Of a DNA stretch of 64,000 nt, positions 1 to 8,509 are shown in pieces. The notes under the pieces were generated by a model that searched no databases, was not told the origin of the DNA, and saw only the letters and a program-made list of their open reading frames with translations. This DNA comes from Planctomycetaceae bacterium (GTDB lineage Bacteria; Planctomycetota; Planctomycetia; Pirellulales; Lacipirellulaceae): assembly GCA_002702655.1 (NCBI GenBank), contig PABB01000048.1, positions 62,001-126,000 on the forward strand, written 5' to 3'. Every line of letters begins with the position of its first letter. The first letter of the stretch is position 1. The translations under genes and the position numbers were made by a program.

Positions 1-1845
1 GCCCAGCGGCAGCAGGGTCAGTCCCTCGACCACGGTCAATCCGCCCGAGGGCTGCAGCTGCAATTGCGCCGCTGCGGCCCCACCGCCGAGGGTCAGCCGT
101 TTGACGGTCTCAGCGGCCGTCGGACCGTTGACGCTCGCGCCGCTGGCGCCGCCAATCGTCACCGCGTGCACCGCGGCCGGCTGCAAACCCAGCGTCCAGT
201 TCGCCGCGTCGCCCCAGTCGCCGGTCGCGGGCCCGCGCCACGCGAGATCGGGCGTGAACAGCAGCGTCGCCCCGCCGCTGGCGAACTGCGCTTGATAGGC
301 CAACTGCCCGAACTCATTGAAGCTGCGCGCGTGGCCGTCCTCGCCGCCCGAGCCGCCGACGAAGGAAAACTGCTCGGCCACCCGCCCCGCGACGACGTCG
401 CCCGGTTTGGCGATCAGCAGGCTGTCGCCGGTGGCGTCGATCAGCCAGATGCCTTTGCGGTCGGCCGGCAGCGCCGCGCCGTGGTTGTCCACCGCGGCGG
501 CGAACGCGATCTGCCCGGAGCGGTTCAGCGCCAGTTCGTAGAAGTCGGTGAAGTTAGCTCCCGGCAACCCGGCGACGCCGCCAGCGCCGCTCCGCGCGAG
601 CAGCTGCGGCTGCGCGGCCGGATCATCGAGCCACAGGCCGCGGTTCGTGTTGGCCGTGACGCCGGCGACGCCATCGACCAGCGTCGCGCTGAACAGCACC
701 TGCCCGGCAGCGCCCAGCACCGCGCCGCTGCGCTCGCCGGCGTCGACCGCAAACGGGGCGAACTCGGCGCCCGGCACGCCGGGGACGCTCCCGGCGCCGG
801 AGATCATCACGGCCTCGGTCGCGGCGCCCCGTCGGCGCCAAATTCCCGATTGCCCGCTGGCGAGCTTCGCCTCCCACGCGGTCTCCCCGGCCAGATTGAG
901 CCGCGGCGCAGAGAAGCGAATGTAGGCGGCAGTGGCGCCAGGCGGCGTGTCGCCCTCCCGAGCCAGCAAGACCCCCGCGGCCCCGTCCTCTAATCGCCAC
1001 AGGCCCGTGTCGTTGGTGACCGTGACCGGGAAATCGTCTTGCAGGGTTGCGATCACCGCCACTTGCCGCGCGTCGTTCACGGCACCGGCGGCGAAGCTGT
1101 CAAACTTCGCCCACTCCAATTCCGGCGGCGGCGTGACTCCCTCGCGTGCCAGCAGCGCGCCGCTGCCGCCGCTGTCCAACAGCCAAGCTCCGTAGTTGGA
1201 ATCGCCCGTCGCGCCGCCCACGCCCGACAGCATGCGGTTGCCCGCGCCAACCAAGCCGGACGTGGATTGCAGCAGCGCGACGTCAACCGAGTCGAGCATC
1301 GCCCCGGGCATGTCCGGCGGGGCGACGTCGCCAGTGCGCGCCAGCACGCTGTCGCCGCCGGGGGCGAATTCCCAGGCGCCCTGGTTGTTGGCCGTCGTCA
1401 CGCCGCCGACGCCGACCTTCAGACTGCCGCGGAGGGCCAGCCGACCGTTGTCGCTCAGCGAGATGGCGCGAAACTGGTCGAAGTCGGCGCCCGCCGCGCC
1501 GGGGACGCCGCCGCTGCCGGTGCGGGCGACCAGCGTCGTCGCGTCGGCCGTGGCGATCCACACGGCCGTGTCATTGTCGGCCGTCACCCCGCCGACGCTC
1601 AGCGACAACTCGCCCCAAACGGCCACCTGACCGGCGGCGTTGAGCGTGGCGCCCAACGGCGATTCGACGGCCGCCCCGGCGATGCCCGGCGCCGGGTCGC
1701 CATGGATCAGCAGCACGTCCAAAGCGGCGACGCAGCGAGACGCCCCCGGTAGCGCCGCAGCCGCAGCCCAACAGAGCAGCAGTGTCGCCCGGCGCACGGC
1801 GGCGGCTGACGGCGGGCTGGCGCGGAATGTCGAAACCCCATGCAT
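1..1845 (-). CDS. Secreted NxxGxxxAxx tandem-repeat protein (DUF7453-like), C-terminus off the window
   Basis: The reading frame is open from an ATG at 1845 to the window edge, giving 615 codons with the C-terminus missing. Residues about 18-45 form a signal peptide (Arg pair, Leu/Ala-rich core). It is followed by repeats of about 65-70 residues, each with a 'LAR-x-G-x-x-x-PG' phrase and an NxxGxxxAxx phrase, for example LNRSGQIAFAA, LNAAGQVAVWG and FNEFGQLAYQA. Near the window edge the sequence changes to WRGPATGDWGDAANWT, which resembles the start of a beta-solenoid or autotransporter-like passenger segment. NxxGxxxAxx proteins are known as planctomycete cell-surface proteins that normally end in a sorting signal such as PEP-CTERM; that end lies outside the window. 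The exact function is unknown. A GTG at about codon 19 is an alternative start that would remove a non-hydrophobic leader. Confidence 0.8.
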   Translation of the reverse strand, partial: MHGVSTFRASPPSAAAVRRATLLLCWAAAAALPGASRCVAALDVLLIHGDPAPGIAGAAVESPLGATLNAAGQVAVWGELSLSVGGVTADNDTAVWIATADATTLVARTGSGGVPGAAGADFDQFRAISLSDNGRLALRGSLKVGVGGVTTANNQGAWEFAPGGDSVLARTGDVAPPDMPGAMLDSVDVALLQSTSGLVGAGNRMLSGVGGATGDSNYGAWLLDSGGSGALLAREGVTPPPELEWAKFDSFAAGAVNDARQVAVIATLQDDFPVTVTNDTGLWRLEDGAAGVLLAREGDTPPGATAAYIRFSAPRLNLAGETAWEAKLASGQSGIWRRRGAATEAVMISGAGSVPGVPGAEFAPFAVDAGERSGAVLGAAGQVLFSATLVDGVAGVTANTNRGLWLDDPAAQPQLLARSGAGGVAGLPGANFTDFYELALNRSGQIAFAAAVDNHGAALPADRKGIWLIDATGDSLLIAKPGDVVAGRVAEQFSFVGGSGGEDGHARSFNEFGQLAYQAQFASGGATLLFTPDLAWRGPATGDWGDAANWTLGLQPAAVHAVTIGGASGASVNGPTAAETVKRLTLGGGAAAAQLQLQPSGGLTVVEGLTLLPLG

Positions 1846-2069
1846 GGCGGCGACGCCGTGGCTTTGCGAGAATGCGAAACGCGGCGTGCGAAGGGGCGGG
1901 GCCTGCCGACGGTCGGTCGGCTCTCGCACGCGGCCAGCGCCCAGCCTAACAGAATCGCCAGCCACCGACAAATTTCGCAGTCGTCCCAAGTCCCCTGCCG
2001 CCTGGTTGTTTGGCACCATGCGGCCGCCGATTCTCGCCAGGACCGGACCAACCGGCGTGCCGTCGTACA

Positions 2070-2810
2070 ATGCAATTTCGCCTGCTGACCTACAACATTC
2101 ACAAGGGGATCGGCGGCGTCGATCGCCGCTACGATCTGGGGCGAATTGTCGAAACGATCGCCCACTACGCCCCCGACCTGGCCCTGCTGCAGGAAGTCGA
2201 CGACGGGGCGCCCCGGTCGCGGCGGCACCGGCAAGTCGATCTGCTGGCCGAGGCGACGGGCCTGACCCACACGGCCTATCAACACAACGTGCGGCTGAAA
2301 GTGGGCCATTACGGCAATGCGATCCTCAGCCGATTTCCACTCCACGACGTGGCCGATTGCGACCTGACCGTGCCGCTGAAGAAACGCCGCCAGGCGCTGC
2401 TCGCCCGGTGCGAGTTGCACTTCGATGGCCATCGCCGCACGGTCGCGGTGGCCAACGTGCATCTGGGACTCGCCGGATTGGAGCGGCAATTCCAGCTACG
2501 CCGGTTGCTGAACCAGCCGTTCTTCGCGCACCTGCAGCAGCGCACGCCCGCGGTCGTCGCCGGCGACTACAACGACGTGTGGAACTCGCTGGGTCGCGGC
2601 GCGCTGCGCGAGCACGGATTCACGTCGGCGGGGCAGCGCGTGCGGACCTTTCCCGCGATCATGCCAGCGCGGCCGTTGGATCGCGTGTTTTACCGCGGCG
2701 ATATCGAAGCGGCCGGGGCATTCGCCGGTCACACCGAAACCGCTCGCTTGGCCTCGGACCATCGGCCGCTGGTCGTTGATTTTCAGCTCACGGAGCCGCC
2801 ACAAGATTGA
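2070..2810 (+). CDS. Endonuclease/exonuclease/phosphatase (EEP) family metal-dependent hydrolase
   Basis: This 246-residue protein belongs to the EEP superfamily (DNase I / Mg-dependent phosphodiesterase fold). Family motifs occur in order: YNIHKG at the N-terminus (metal-site Asn), LLQEVD (metal-binding Glu), GNAILSRFP, GDYNDVW (Asp-x-Asn pair) and the C-terminal SDHRPLVVDF (catalytic Asp-His). All active-site residues appear present. There is no signal peptide, so a cytoplasmic location is likely. The substrate (DNA, phospholipid or other phosphodiester) cannot be assigned from motifs alone. The start at MQFRLLTYN was chosen because the fold begins there; an in-frame upstream extension has no family similarity. 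The cardiolipin synthase gene follows 112 bp downstream on the same strand. Confidence 0.85.
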   Translation: MQFRLLTYNIHKGIGGVDRRYDLGRIVETIAHYAPDLALLQEVDDGAPRSRRHRQVDLLAEATGLTHTAYQHNVRLKVGHYGNAILSRFPLHDVADCDLTVPLKKRRQALLARCELHFDGHRRTVAVANVHLGLAGLERQFQLRRLLNQPFFAHLQQRTPAVVAGDYNDVWNSLGRGALREHGFTSAGQRVRTFPAIMPARPLDRVFYRGDIEAAGAFAGHTETARLASDHRPLVVDFQLTEPPQD

Positions 2811-2922
2811 ATTGGCGGCGGACCTTGTGGCTTGTTCCGTTACGATGGAAGTCCGCCCGCCTCGTCCGTCTCGTCCTGTCCGCTCGGATTGAACTCGCGC
2901 CCCGCAACGAACGACCCGCCGC

Positions 2923-4410
2923 ATGAGCGCCATCGCCAGATTCTTCGAAGACCATCCCTGGGGCGGATGGATCACCATGGTCACCGTGATCGCCCACTTG
3001 GCGATCCAGATCGTGCTGGCGGTCAAACTGATCCTGCAGCGACGCTCGACAGGCGAGAGTCTGGCCTGGCTGATGATCATCTTCGCGTTCCCCTTTGCCG
3101 GGCCGCTGCTGTTCTTCGTCGTGGGCGAGTCGCGGCTGGGCAGTCGGCGCGAACGGCGGTTCATTCAGTTGCAGCCGCCGTTCAAAAAATGGCTTGCGCA
3201 GATTCCCGACCGCAGCCAGGTCGATTGGTCGCGGATCGCCGAGGAGTACGAACCCATCGCCCAAATGTCGCGGCGCACCATCGGCGTGCCGGCGCTGGGC
3301 TGCAACCAGCTCGAGTTGCTGCCCGACTGGCAGTACGTGTTTCAGCGGCTCATTGCCGACATCGACGCGGCCACGGAAACCTGCCACCTGGAGTTCTACA
3401 TCTGGAACGACGGCGGCGAGGCGGATCGCGTGGTCGACGCCCTGGTCCGCGCCGCCGAGCGCGGCGTCGCATGTCGGGTGCTGGTCGATTCGCTCGGCAG
3501 TCGCAAGTTCTACCACGGCCAGCAGGCCGACCGACTCCGGGCCGCGGGCGTCGAGATGCAGGACGCGCTGCCCGGCAGTCTGCTCCGCATGCCGTTCGTA
3601 CGGATCGACTTGCGACTGCATCGCAAGATCGTGGTCATCGACGGCGCCATCGCGTACACCGGCAGTCTCAATTTGGTCGATCCGCGGTACTTCAAGCGGG
3701 ACGCGGGCGTCGGGCAGTGGGTCGACGCGATGGTCCGCGTCGAGGGCCCGGCCGTCGAAGCGCTGGCCATCACGTTTCTGGCCGACTGGTACCTGGAAAG
3801 CGAAGACACCCTGGAACGGCTGCGCGAGTCGGGCGGCGCCCGCCCCCAGCCGTGCCGCGGCGACGCGCCGGTGCAGGTGCTGCCCTCGGGCCCCGACCTG
3901 CCTGCGCACGCCGTCGAGCACGTGCTGATGACGGCGATCTACTCGGCCCGCCGCGAGCTCGTGATGACCACGCCGTATTTCGTCCCCAGCGAACCGCTCA
4001 CCATGGCGCTGGTCGCGGCGGCCCGTCGCGGCGTGAAGGTCGTGCTCGTGGCGCCCAAGCAGGTCGACTCGCGGCTGGTCCGCTACGCCAGCGGCGCGTT
4101 CAAAGGCGAATTGCTGGAAGCGGGCGTGCGGATCGCCCTGTTCAACGACGGTTTGTTGCACACCAAGAGCGTCACGGTCGACGGCAGCTACTCGCTGTTC
4201 GGGTCGGTGAATCTCGATCCCCGCAGCTTTCGGCTCAACTTCGAGATCCTGCTGGCCGTGTACGACCCGGCGTTTACCAAGGAGCTGCGCGCACTCCAGC
4301 AAGAGTACATCGATCGGTCCGAGTTGATGGACCTCGACGCCCATCGCAACCGCCCGGCGCTGCGCCGCGGGGCGGAGAGTTTCGCGCGGTTGTTCGGGCC
4401 GTTGTTGTAG
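2923..4410 (+). CDS. cls: Cardiolipin synthase, phospholipase D type
   Basis: This 495-residue protein is predicted to condense two phosphatidylglycerol molecules to cardiolipin and glycerol at the inner membrane. Two N-terminal hydrophobic segments (about 15-37 and 47-68) match the PLDc_N membrane anchor of bacterial ClsA. Two HKD motifs follow: His233-x-Lys235-(x)4-Asp240 and His413-x-Lys415-(x)4-Asp420, each with the downstream G-S-x-N phrase (TGSLN and FGSVN). Length and architecture fit the family. The ATG at 2923 is the first start giving the membrane anchor. Other PLD-type phosphatidyltransferases are possible, but the two-TM-plus-two-HKD layout is typical of Cls. Confidence 0.92.
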   Translation: MSAIARFFEDHPWGGWITMVTVIAHLAIQIVLAVKLILQRRSTGESLAWLMIIFAFPFAGPLLFFVVGESRLGSRRERRFIQLQPPFKKWLAQIPDRSQVDWSRIAEEYEPIAQMSRRTIGVPALGCNQLELLPDWQYVFQRLIADIDAATETCHLEFYIWNDGGEADRVVDALVRAAERGVACRVLVDSLGSRKFYHGQQADRLRAAGVEMQDALPGSLLRMPFVRIDLRLHRKIVVIDGAIAYTGSLNLVDPRYFKRDAGVGQWVDAMVRVEGPAVEALAITFLADWYLESEDTLERLRESGGARPQPCRGDAPVQVLPSGPDLPAHAVEHVLMTAIYSARRELVMTTPYFVPSEPLTMALVAAARRGVKVVLVAPKQVDSRLVRYASGAFKGELLEAGVRIALFNDGLLHTKSVTVDGSYSLFGSVNLDPRSFRLNFEILLAVYDPAFTKELRALQQEYIDRSELMDLDAHRNRPALRRGAESFARLFGPLL

Positions 4411-4435
4411 CGATGCGGCTGACGAAGCTCGGAGC

Positions 4436-4462
4436 TGTCGGCTATCCGCTTTCGGCTATCGG
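4436..4462. repeat. Half copy of repeat family F (GGCTATCCGC...GGCTATCGG)
   Basis: A short intergenic string, GTCGGCTATCCGCTTTCGG followed by CTATCGG, matches one arm of the full inverted elements at 11951-12030 and 14748-14846. Confidence 0.5.
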
Positions 4463-4507
4463 TCCCAGAAATGGCGAAGCGTTTTCGCGCGCGGGGCCCG
4501 GCAGGGC

Positions 4508-5563
4508 CTAGCTTTCCCCTGCAGCCGCAACGCGCTCGAACCGCCGCAGCAGGGTGTCGAGCGTGGCGTGGATCGCGGCGCGGGATTCGGACGGAAGTTC
4601 GGCGGTCGCGACCTGTTTTGAGACATCGTCGGCCGCGACGAAACCGTTCCATGCGAGCCGCACGGGCCACTTCGCCAGCTCGGCCGTTTCGTTGACGCGG
4701 TGCAGAATTCGCAAGCCCCAGGACAGGCCGAACGCATCTCGAAAGGCGAGCCAGCGGGCCGTGGGCGTCAGGTCGCAAGCCGCGAGCTCGGCGCCGAATC
4801 GCTCGGCGACGGGAATTGCGGCCGTCTTGGCGCGGGCGACCCACAGCGCCGTCAGCAACAGCGTGACGCCGATGGCCGTCCAGGCGTCCTCCGTCCAAGG
4901 CAATGCCGTACGCAGGCGCGTCGCGGGAGCAATCAACGCCGCTTGTCCCAGCAGGTACAACAGGCTCGCGGCCGCGTACCGCGTGGGCCCGTAGTTGAGC
5001 ACCGTGCCATACACGGCCAGCACCGCCAAGAACGCGGTCCACAATCCGGACAGTTCCAGATGGTCGCCGGCCGGTCGCAGCACGGCCTGCACCGCGGGCA
5101 GCGACACGACCAGCCACAGAGCCGCCACGATCCACTGCCAGCCGCGATCCTGGGGCCGCTTGGCGCCCAACACGGCCATCGGCGGGCAGAAGGTCCCTGC
5201 CGCGGCAAAAAACCGCAGCGCCGAGCGCTGCAGAGCGCCCTCTGCGGCGCCGCGCCACAGCAAATACGCCTCGACGGCCGCCAGCGCGGCGGCGCTGCCA
5301 ATCGCCCACGCCGCCGGGGCCGCCAGCGTCGTCCCGCGGAGCCGCCGCAGGCTCAGCCAGCACGTGCCAGCGGTGGCCAAGGCCACCAGCACGGCCACGG
5401 CCGTCTGCCCCGGCGCCACGGGGACGTCGGGCGGCGATGCAGCAGCCAGCGGGCGAACGAGCATGCCGGGGCTCACAGGGGGCAGTGGCAGGGGAGGTTC
5501 CGATTGTAGCGGCCAGGGGGCGAGGTTTGACGGGGGAAGATTGGCGAGCGGCGTTTGCTGCAT
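4508..5563 (-). CDS. Polytopic membrane protein of unknown function
   Basis: The 351-residue frame has about seven predicted membrane segments in its first two thirds, for example AVAVLVALATAGTCWLSL, AAWAIGSAAALAAVEAYLLW and WIVAALWLVVSLPAVQAVL. A soluble C-terminal domain of about 100 residues follows, beginning near the phrase TARWLAFRDAFGLSWGLRI. That phrase also contains recognisable short helices ending in a Leu/Arg-rich tail. I do not recognise a named family. The start at 5563 (MQQTPLANL) is tentative; an in-frame ATG at 5647 would overlap the start of the divergent gene at 5646. The gene converges with the cardiolipin synthase gene, 97 bp away. Confidence 0.65.
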   Translation of the reverse strand: MQQTPLANLPPSNLAPWPLQSEPPLPLPPVSPGMLVRPLAAASPPDVPVAPGQTAVAVLVALATAGTCWLSLRRLRGTTLAAPAAWAIGSAAALAAVEAYLLWRGAAEGALQRSALRFFAAAGTFCPPMAVLGAKRPQDRGWQWIVAALWLVVSLPAVQAVLRPAGDHLELSGLWTAFLAVLAVYGTVLNYGPTRYAAASLLYLLGQAALIAPATRLRTALPWTEDAWTAIGVTLLLTALWVARAKTAAIPVAERFGAELAACDLTPTARWLAFRDAFGLSWGLRILHRVNETAELAKWPVRLAWNGFVAADDVSKQVATAELPSESRAAIHATLDTLLRRFERVAAAGES

Positions 5564-5645
5564 CCCCCGCAGCGACCCATGATATCGCAGCGGATCACTC
5601 CCCCGCCGCAACAGCGGCAACTCCCCCTGCCCCGCATCTTCAAGC

Positions 5646-6320
5646 ATGACACGCCGCAAGCTCGCCGCAGCGATTCTCGGGCTCGCCCTCGCCGGCGCCG
5701 CCCCGGCCGAAGCTCGCCTGTTTTGGACGACCTTTGGCGCCACCGTTCCCACGGCCGACGGGTGCGCCTGGAATGTCAACCAGGACTACTTCGTCCCGCG
5801 GCACTGCGACACCTGCCGCTACGGACTGTACAGCGCCTGCAAGGCGTCGCGGTCGATCAGCCCCGCGTGCCATCATCTGCACCCGCTCTACCCTGGCTAC
5901 TGCACGCCCTACGGCGCCTGCCGATACCGCTGGCGTGACCACACGTACAAAGTCCACTGCGGCTGCACGCCGCTGAGCTGCTACTACGGCCCGTGGCGCA
6001 ACACGAGCTGCAAACATGGCTGCCGCCGACGGACGAACGCGGCGAACTGCGGCTGCGGATGCGGCGCGGCGACTCTCTGCTACGGCACGGCCCTGCCGGC
6101 CGATTTGGGCGAGCCGTGCAGCGTCTGCCGCAGCGGCGAACTGCCCAACGTGGAAACTTTCGGGGGTCAGCGACTGGGATCGCTGCCACTGGAAGGCCTG
6201 GCGCTCGCCGGCGGCGACAGCCTGGGAAAGATCCCCGCGGGCGCCGTGCAATTGCCGGCCCTGCCCCCCGCTCAACCGCAGCAGCAGCTGCAAGTGCTGC
6301 CCGGGGGATTTGGCTTCTGA
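5646..6320 (+). CDS. Small secreted cysteine-rich protein
   Basis: This 224-residue protein has a clear signal peptide: Arg/Lys near the N-terminus, a hydrophobic core AAAILGLALAGAAPAEA, and an AEA cleavage site near residue 23. The mature part, roughly residues 39-165, holds more than twenty cysteines, many in CxxC or CGCGCG clusters. It also has many aromatic and His residues (CHHLHPLYPGYC). The last 50 residues are Cys-free and rich in Pro/Gln. The pattern suggests an exported disulfide- or metal-rich envelope protein, as seen in planctomycete cell walls; that is inference. The downstream hairpin with a T-run at 6381-6422 is a good terminator for it. Confidence 0.8.
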   Translation: MTRRKLAAAILGLALAGAAPAEARLFWTTFGATVPTADGCAWNVNQDYFVPRHCDTCRYGLYSACKASRSISPACHHLHPLYPGYCTPYGACRYRWRDHTYKVHCGCTPLSCYYGPWRNTSCKHGCRRRTNAANCGCGCGAATLCYGTALPADLGEPCSVCRSGELPNVETFGGQRLGSLPLEGLALAGGDSLGKIPAGAVQLPALPPAQPQQQLQVLPGGFGF

Positions 6321-6380
6321 CGGCACAGACAAAACACCTGCGGCGAGGCCAACTGGGGAGTGAGGTCTCGCCGTACTGAG

Positions 6381-6422
6381 GGCGGGCGGGTTCGAGTTCG
6401 AATCCGCCCGCCTTGTTTTTTT
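6381..6422 (+). terminator. Rho-independent terminator after the Cys-rich protein gene
   Basis: GGCGGGCGG (6381-6389) pairs with CCGCCCGCC (6404-6412). The loop contains TTCGA-type self-complementary sequence. TTGTTTTTTT follows directly. Confidence 0.8.
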
Positions 6423-6453
6423 GCCCAGCCTCGCTCGTGCGATCGACGAAAAA

Positions 6454-6530
6454 GCGTGCCACAGCTCTGCAAGCCGTGCGCGGGAGAGAGCGGGTTGGCA
6501 ATTCGCACGGCTCACAGAGCCGTGGCACGC
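6454..6530. repeat. Repeat family A, full paired-hairpin element
   Basis: Two inverted arms with core CACGGCTCTGTGAGCCGTG (here slightly diverged on the left) are separated by about 25 bp. Each arm is itself an 8-bp stem with a TGT loop. The ends read GTGCCAC and GTGGCAC. Other full copies lie at 34183, 39931, 56698 and 59031. Confidence 0.85.
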
Positions 6531-6668
6531 ACGAGTCGGTCCCAGTCCGCCCGCCCGGCGAACGACTTTCTCGAAAAACCGCTACAGACCCGCCCCGGTC
6601 GCCGCCGATACAGTTACTACAACACTAACGGGAGGGCGAAGCACTTGTGGTGTTTTGCTTCAGGATAG

Positions 6669-6710
6669 AGGTCATGGCAAGACGACGGATCGCCTTGCCA
6701 TGACCTTTTT
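6669..6710 (+). terminator. Strong terminator-like hairpin
   Basis: AGGTCATGGCAAG (6669-6681) pairs perfectly with CTTGCCATGACCT (6694-6706) around a 12-nt loop and runs into TTTTT. It lies between the convergent Cys-rich protein and TPR protein genes. The T-run is on the + strand. Confidence 0.75.
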
Positions 6711-6731
6711 GTGCGCGCTGCGAGCGACGGC

Positions 6732-8171
6732 TCAGCCCGCTCCGCCTTCCAGTTGCTTCAGCAGCTTGCGAGCTTCGCTGCGGTACAGGAACGGGCCGGT
6801 GTTGGCGTTCTCCAGCAGTTGCTTCAGCGTGGCGACCGCCTTCTCCGTCTGATTCTGCTTCAGCATGATCCGCGCGACCAAATAGGCCGAGTCGGCGTTG
6901 AGCTGCCCGCCCGACGCCTGGGCGCCCCGCTGCAGGGCCTCGGTCGCCTCGCGGCCGCGATCCAGTTGGTACAGCACCCACGCCAGCGTGATGTTGGCCT
7001 GGGCGTTGTTCTGGAACCGCTGGGCGTTCATCTGGGCGTAACGCAGGGCTTTCTCCTTGTCAGCCGACTTGCTGCTATCGATCAGCGTCAGCGCCAACAG
7101 GTCGATCGCCCGGGCGTTCGACGGATTGATCGACAGCACCCGCATCAACGCTTCCTCGGCCTGATCCGATTGGCCGCGCAGCTTGGCGATGATGCCCGAC
7201 AGCAACAGCGCGCCTTCGGAGTCGGGCGTCTTGTTGCGCAGCGCCGTGGCCACCTGCTGGGCCGTTTCCAGATCGTCCTGGGTCACCAGCCACTCGGCGT
7301 AAGCGGCGGCCGTGCTGGCGTTCTCCGGCTCGGCCTGATAGGCGGCCTGGAACGCGGCGCGAGCCTTGTCCGACTCGCCCGCCTGATTGTAAAGCTGTGC
7401 CATCGACACGTCGGGGTGAGCTGCGTCGGGGCTGATCTCGCGGACCTCGACGAATTGCTTGCGGGCGTCGTCTTGCTTGCCGGCGCGGAACAGCACCATG
7501 CCCAACCGCTGGCGGGCGGCGGCGCTGTCGGGATCCAAATCGACCCACTGCTGCAGCAAGCCCAGCGACTGGTCCCACTGCTGACGACGCTCGTGCACGG
7601 CGCTGTTGCCGGCGATCACGCGAATCTGGAAGTCGCGTTTGCGCTTCGCATTGCCCTCGTAGTCGGGCACCATCCCGGCGGCCTTCTCAAACAGGGCTTG
7701 CGCCTCGGCTGTGCGGCCGGCGCTGAACGCCTGGTCGGCCAGCAGCAGGTACGCTTCGGGGTCGTCGGGGTACTCCACGACGGCCCGCTCCAGCAGCTGG
7801 GTCGCGGCGCCGCGGTTGCCGACCAGCAACTGCATCTTGGCCAGCATCACCTCCGGCGGCGGCAGGATCGGCGTGGCTTCGTAGGCCCGCTTCAGGTATT
7901 CGAACGCCCCCTCGCCGTCGCGGTTGCGGAACCGCTCGATCGCGCTTTCCACGTCCGGGTACTGCTTGTTGGAGAGCGACACGGCGTTGCCGATCAGGTT
8001 TTCCACCGTCAATGCACTGGTCGCGCCACTGGCCGTGGCGAGCGAACCGTCATCCGCCGAGGCGTCCGTGGCGTCGGTTTGGGCGGACACTTCCGCCGGG
8101 CGGCTGGCCATGCAACAAACCGCCAGCAGGGCCGCCAGCGCAATTCGCCATGTTTTCGAAGCAATCGACAT
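6732..8171 (-). CDS. Exported tetratricopeptide-repeat protein
   Basis: This 479-residue protein has an N-terminal signal peptide (Lys, then IALAALLAVCCMASRPAEVSA, cleavage near residue 30). It then consists almost entirely of TPR-like helical repeats, roughly residues 65-475. Typical TPR phrases include PEAYLLLADQAFSAGRTAEA, DSAAARQRLGMVLFRAGKQDD and NARAIDLLALTLIDSSKSAD. TPR arrays bind other proteins and this one should do so in the periplasm; no catalytic domain is visible. The ATG at 8171 is preceded by a 110-nt leader if the TACAAT box at 8291-8286 (minus strand) is the -10. The partner is unknown. Confidence 0.85.
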   Translation of the reverse strand: MSIASKTWRIALAALLAVCCMASRPAEVSAQTDATDASADDGSLATASGATSALTVENLIGNAVSLSNKQYPDVESAIERFRNRDGEGAFEYLKRAYEATPILPPPEVMLAKMQLLVGNRGAATQLLERAVVEYPDDPEAYLLLADQAFSAGRTAEAQALFEKAAGMVPDYEGNAKRKRDFQIRVIAGNSAVHERRQQWDQSLGLLQQWVDLDPDSAAARQRLGMVLFRAGKQDDARKQFVEVREISPDAAHPDVSMAQLYNQAGESDKARAAFQAAYQAEPENASTAAAYAEWLVTQDDLETAQQVATALRNKTPDSEGALLLSGIIAKLRGQSDQAEEALMRVLSINPSNARAIDLLALTLIDSSKSADKEKALRYAQMNAQRFQNNAQANITLAWVLYQLDRGREATEALQRGAQASGGQLNADSAYLVARIMLKQNQTEKAVATLKQLLENANTGPFLYRSEARKLLKQLEGGAG

Positions 8172-8509
8172 GAGAACCTCAGTCTGTGAAAAATCGGCCG
8201 CGCCGCGAGAAAAGTCGGCTCGTCGCGACCAAAGAGCATTTGAGAGACGGCCCCCGCAGAGTCCACCGCCGCGGGGCGATCGTTTATTGTAGACAAGACG
8301 GCCCGAAGCTGCCCAGCATGGCGTGGCGAGAAAGCGGCCCGAGGGGCGTCAGCTGGCCGGCCCCGCAGCGACTTTTCCGCCTGTGCCGGTCGTGCGGCGC
8401 GGTTGCTCGACGGCCGGCAGCCGACTGCCTATATTTGGAGGGCTGTTGAATCTCTGCCGCTGCTCCGTGGCAGCTCCCTCTCGCACGCTCGTCGCCGAAG
8501 GAAAGACAC
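8172..8509. promoter_or_regulatory. Divergent intergenic region with candidate -10 boxes
   Basis: This 338-bp gap separates two divergent genes. On the minus strand TACAAT lies at 8291-8286, with a weak TGGGCA 18 bp upstream, and could drive the TPR gene. On the plus strand TATATT lies at 8430-8435, with TCGACG 17 bp upstream, and could drive the permease gene. No reading frame or repeat of note was seen. Confidence 0.35.

Noticed and set aside
2066-2071. TACAAT overlapping the EEP start codon as a promoter
   Set aside because: Transcription would start after the ATG, and no suitable downstream start exists.
1707-2489. A 260-codon open frame on the minus strand
   Set aside because: It lies antisense to the EEP gene and partly overlaps the secreted repeat protein; it is a high-GC shadow frame without family similarity.
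6381-6412. tRNA-like string GGTTCGAGTTCGAATCC
   Set aside because: It lacks a canonical T-loop geometry, an acceptor stem partner and an anticodon arm upstream. It is the loop of a terminator hairpin.
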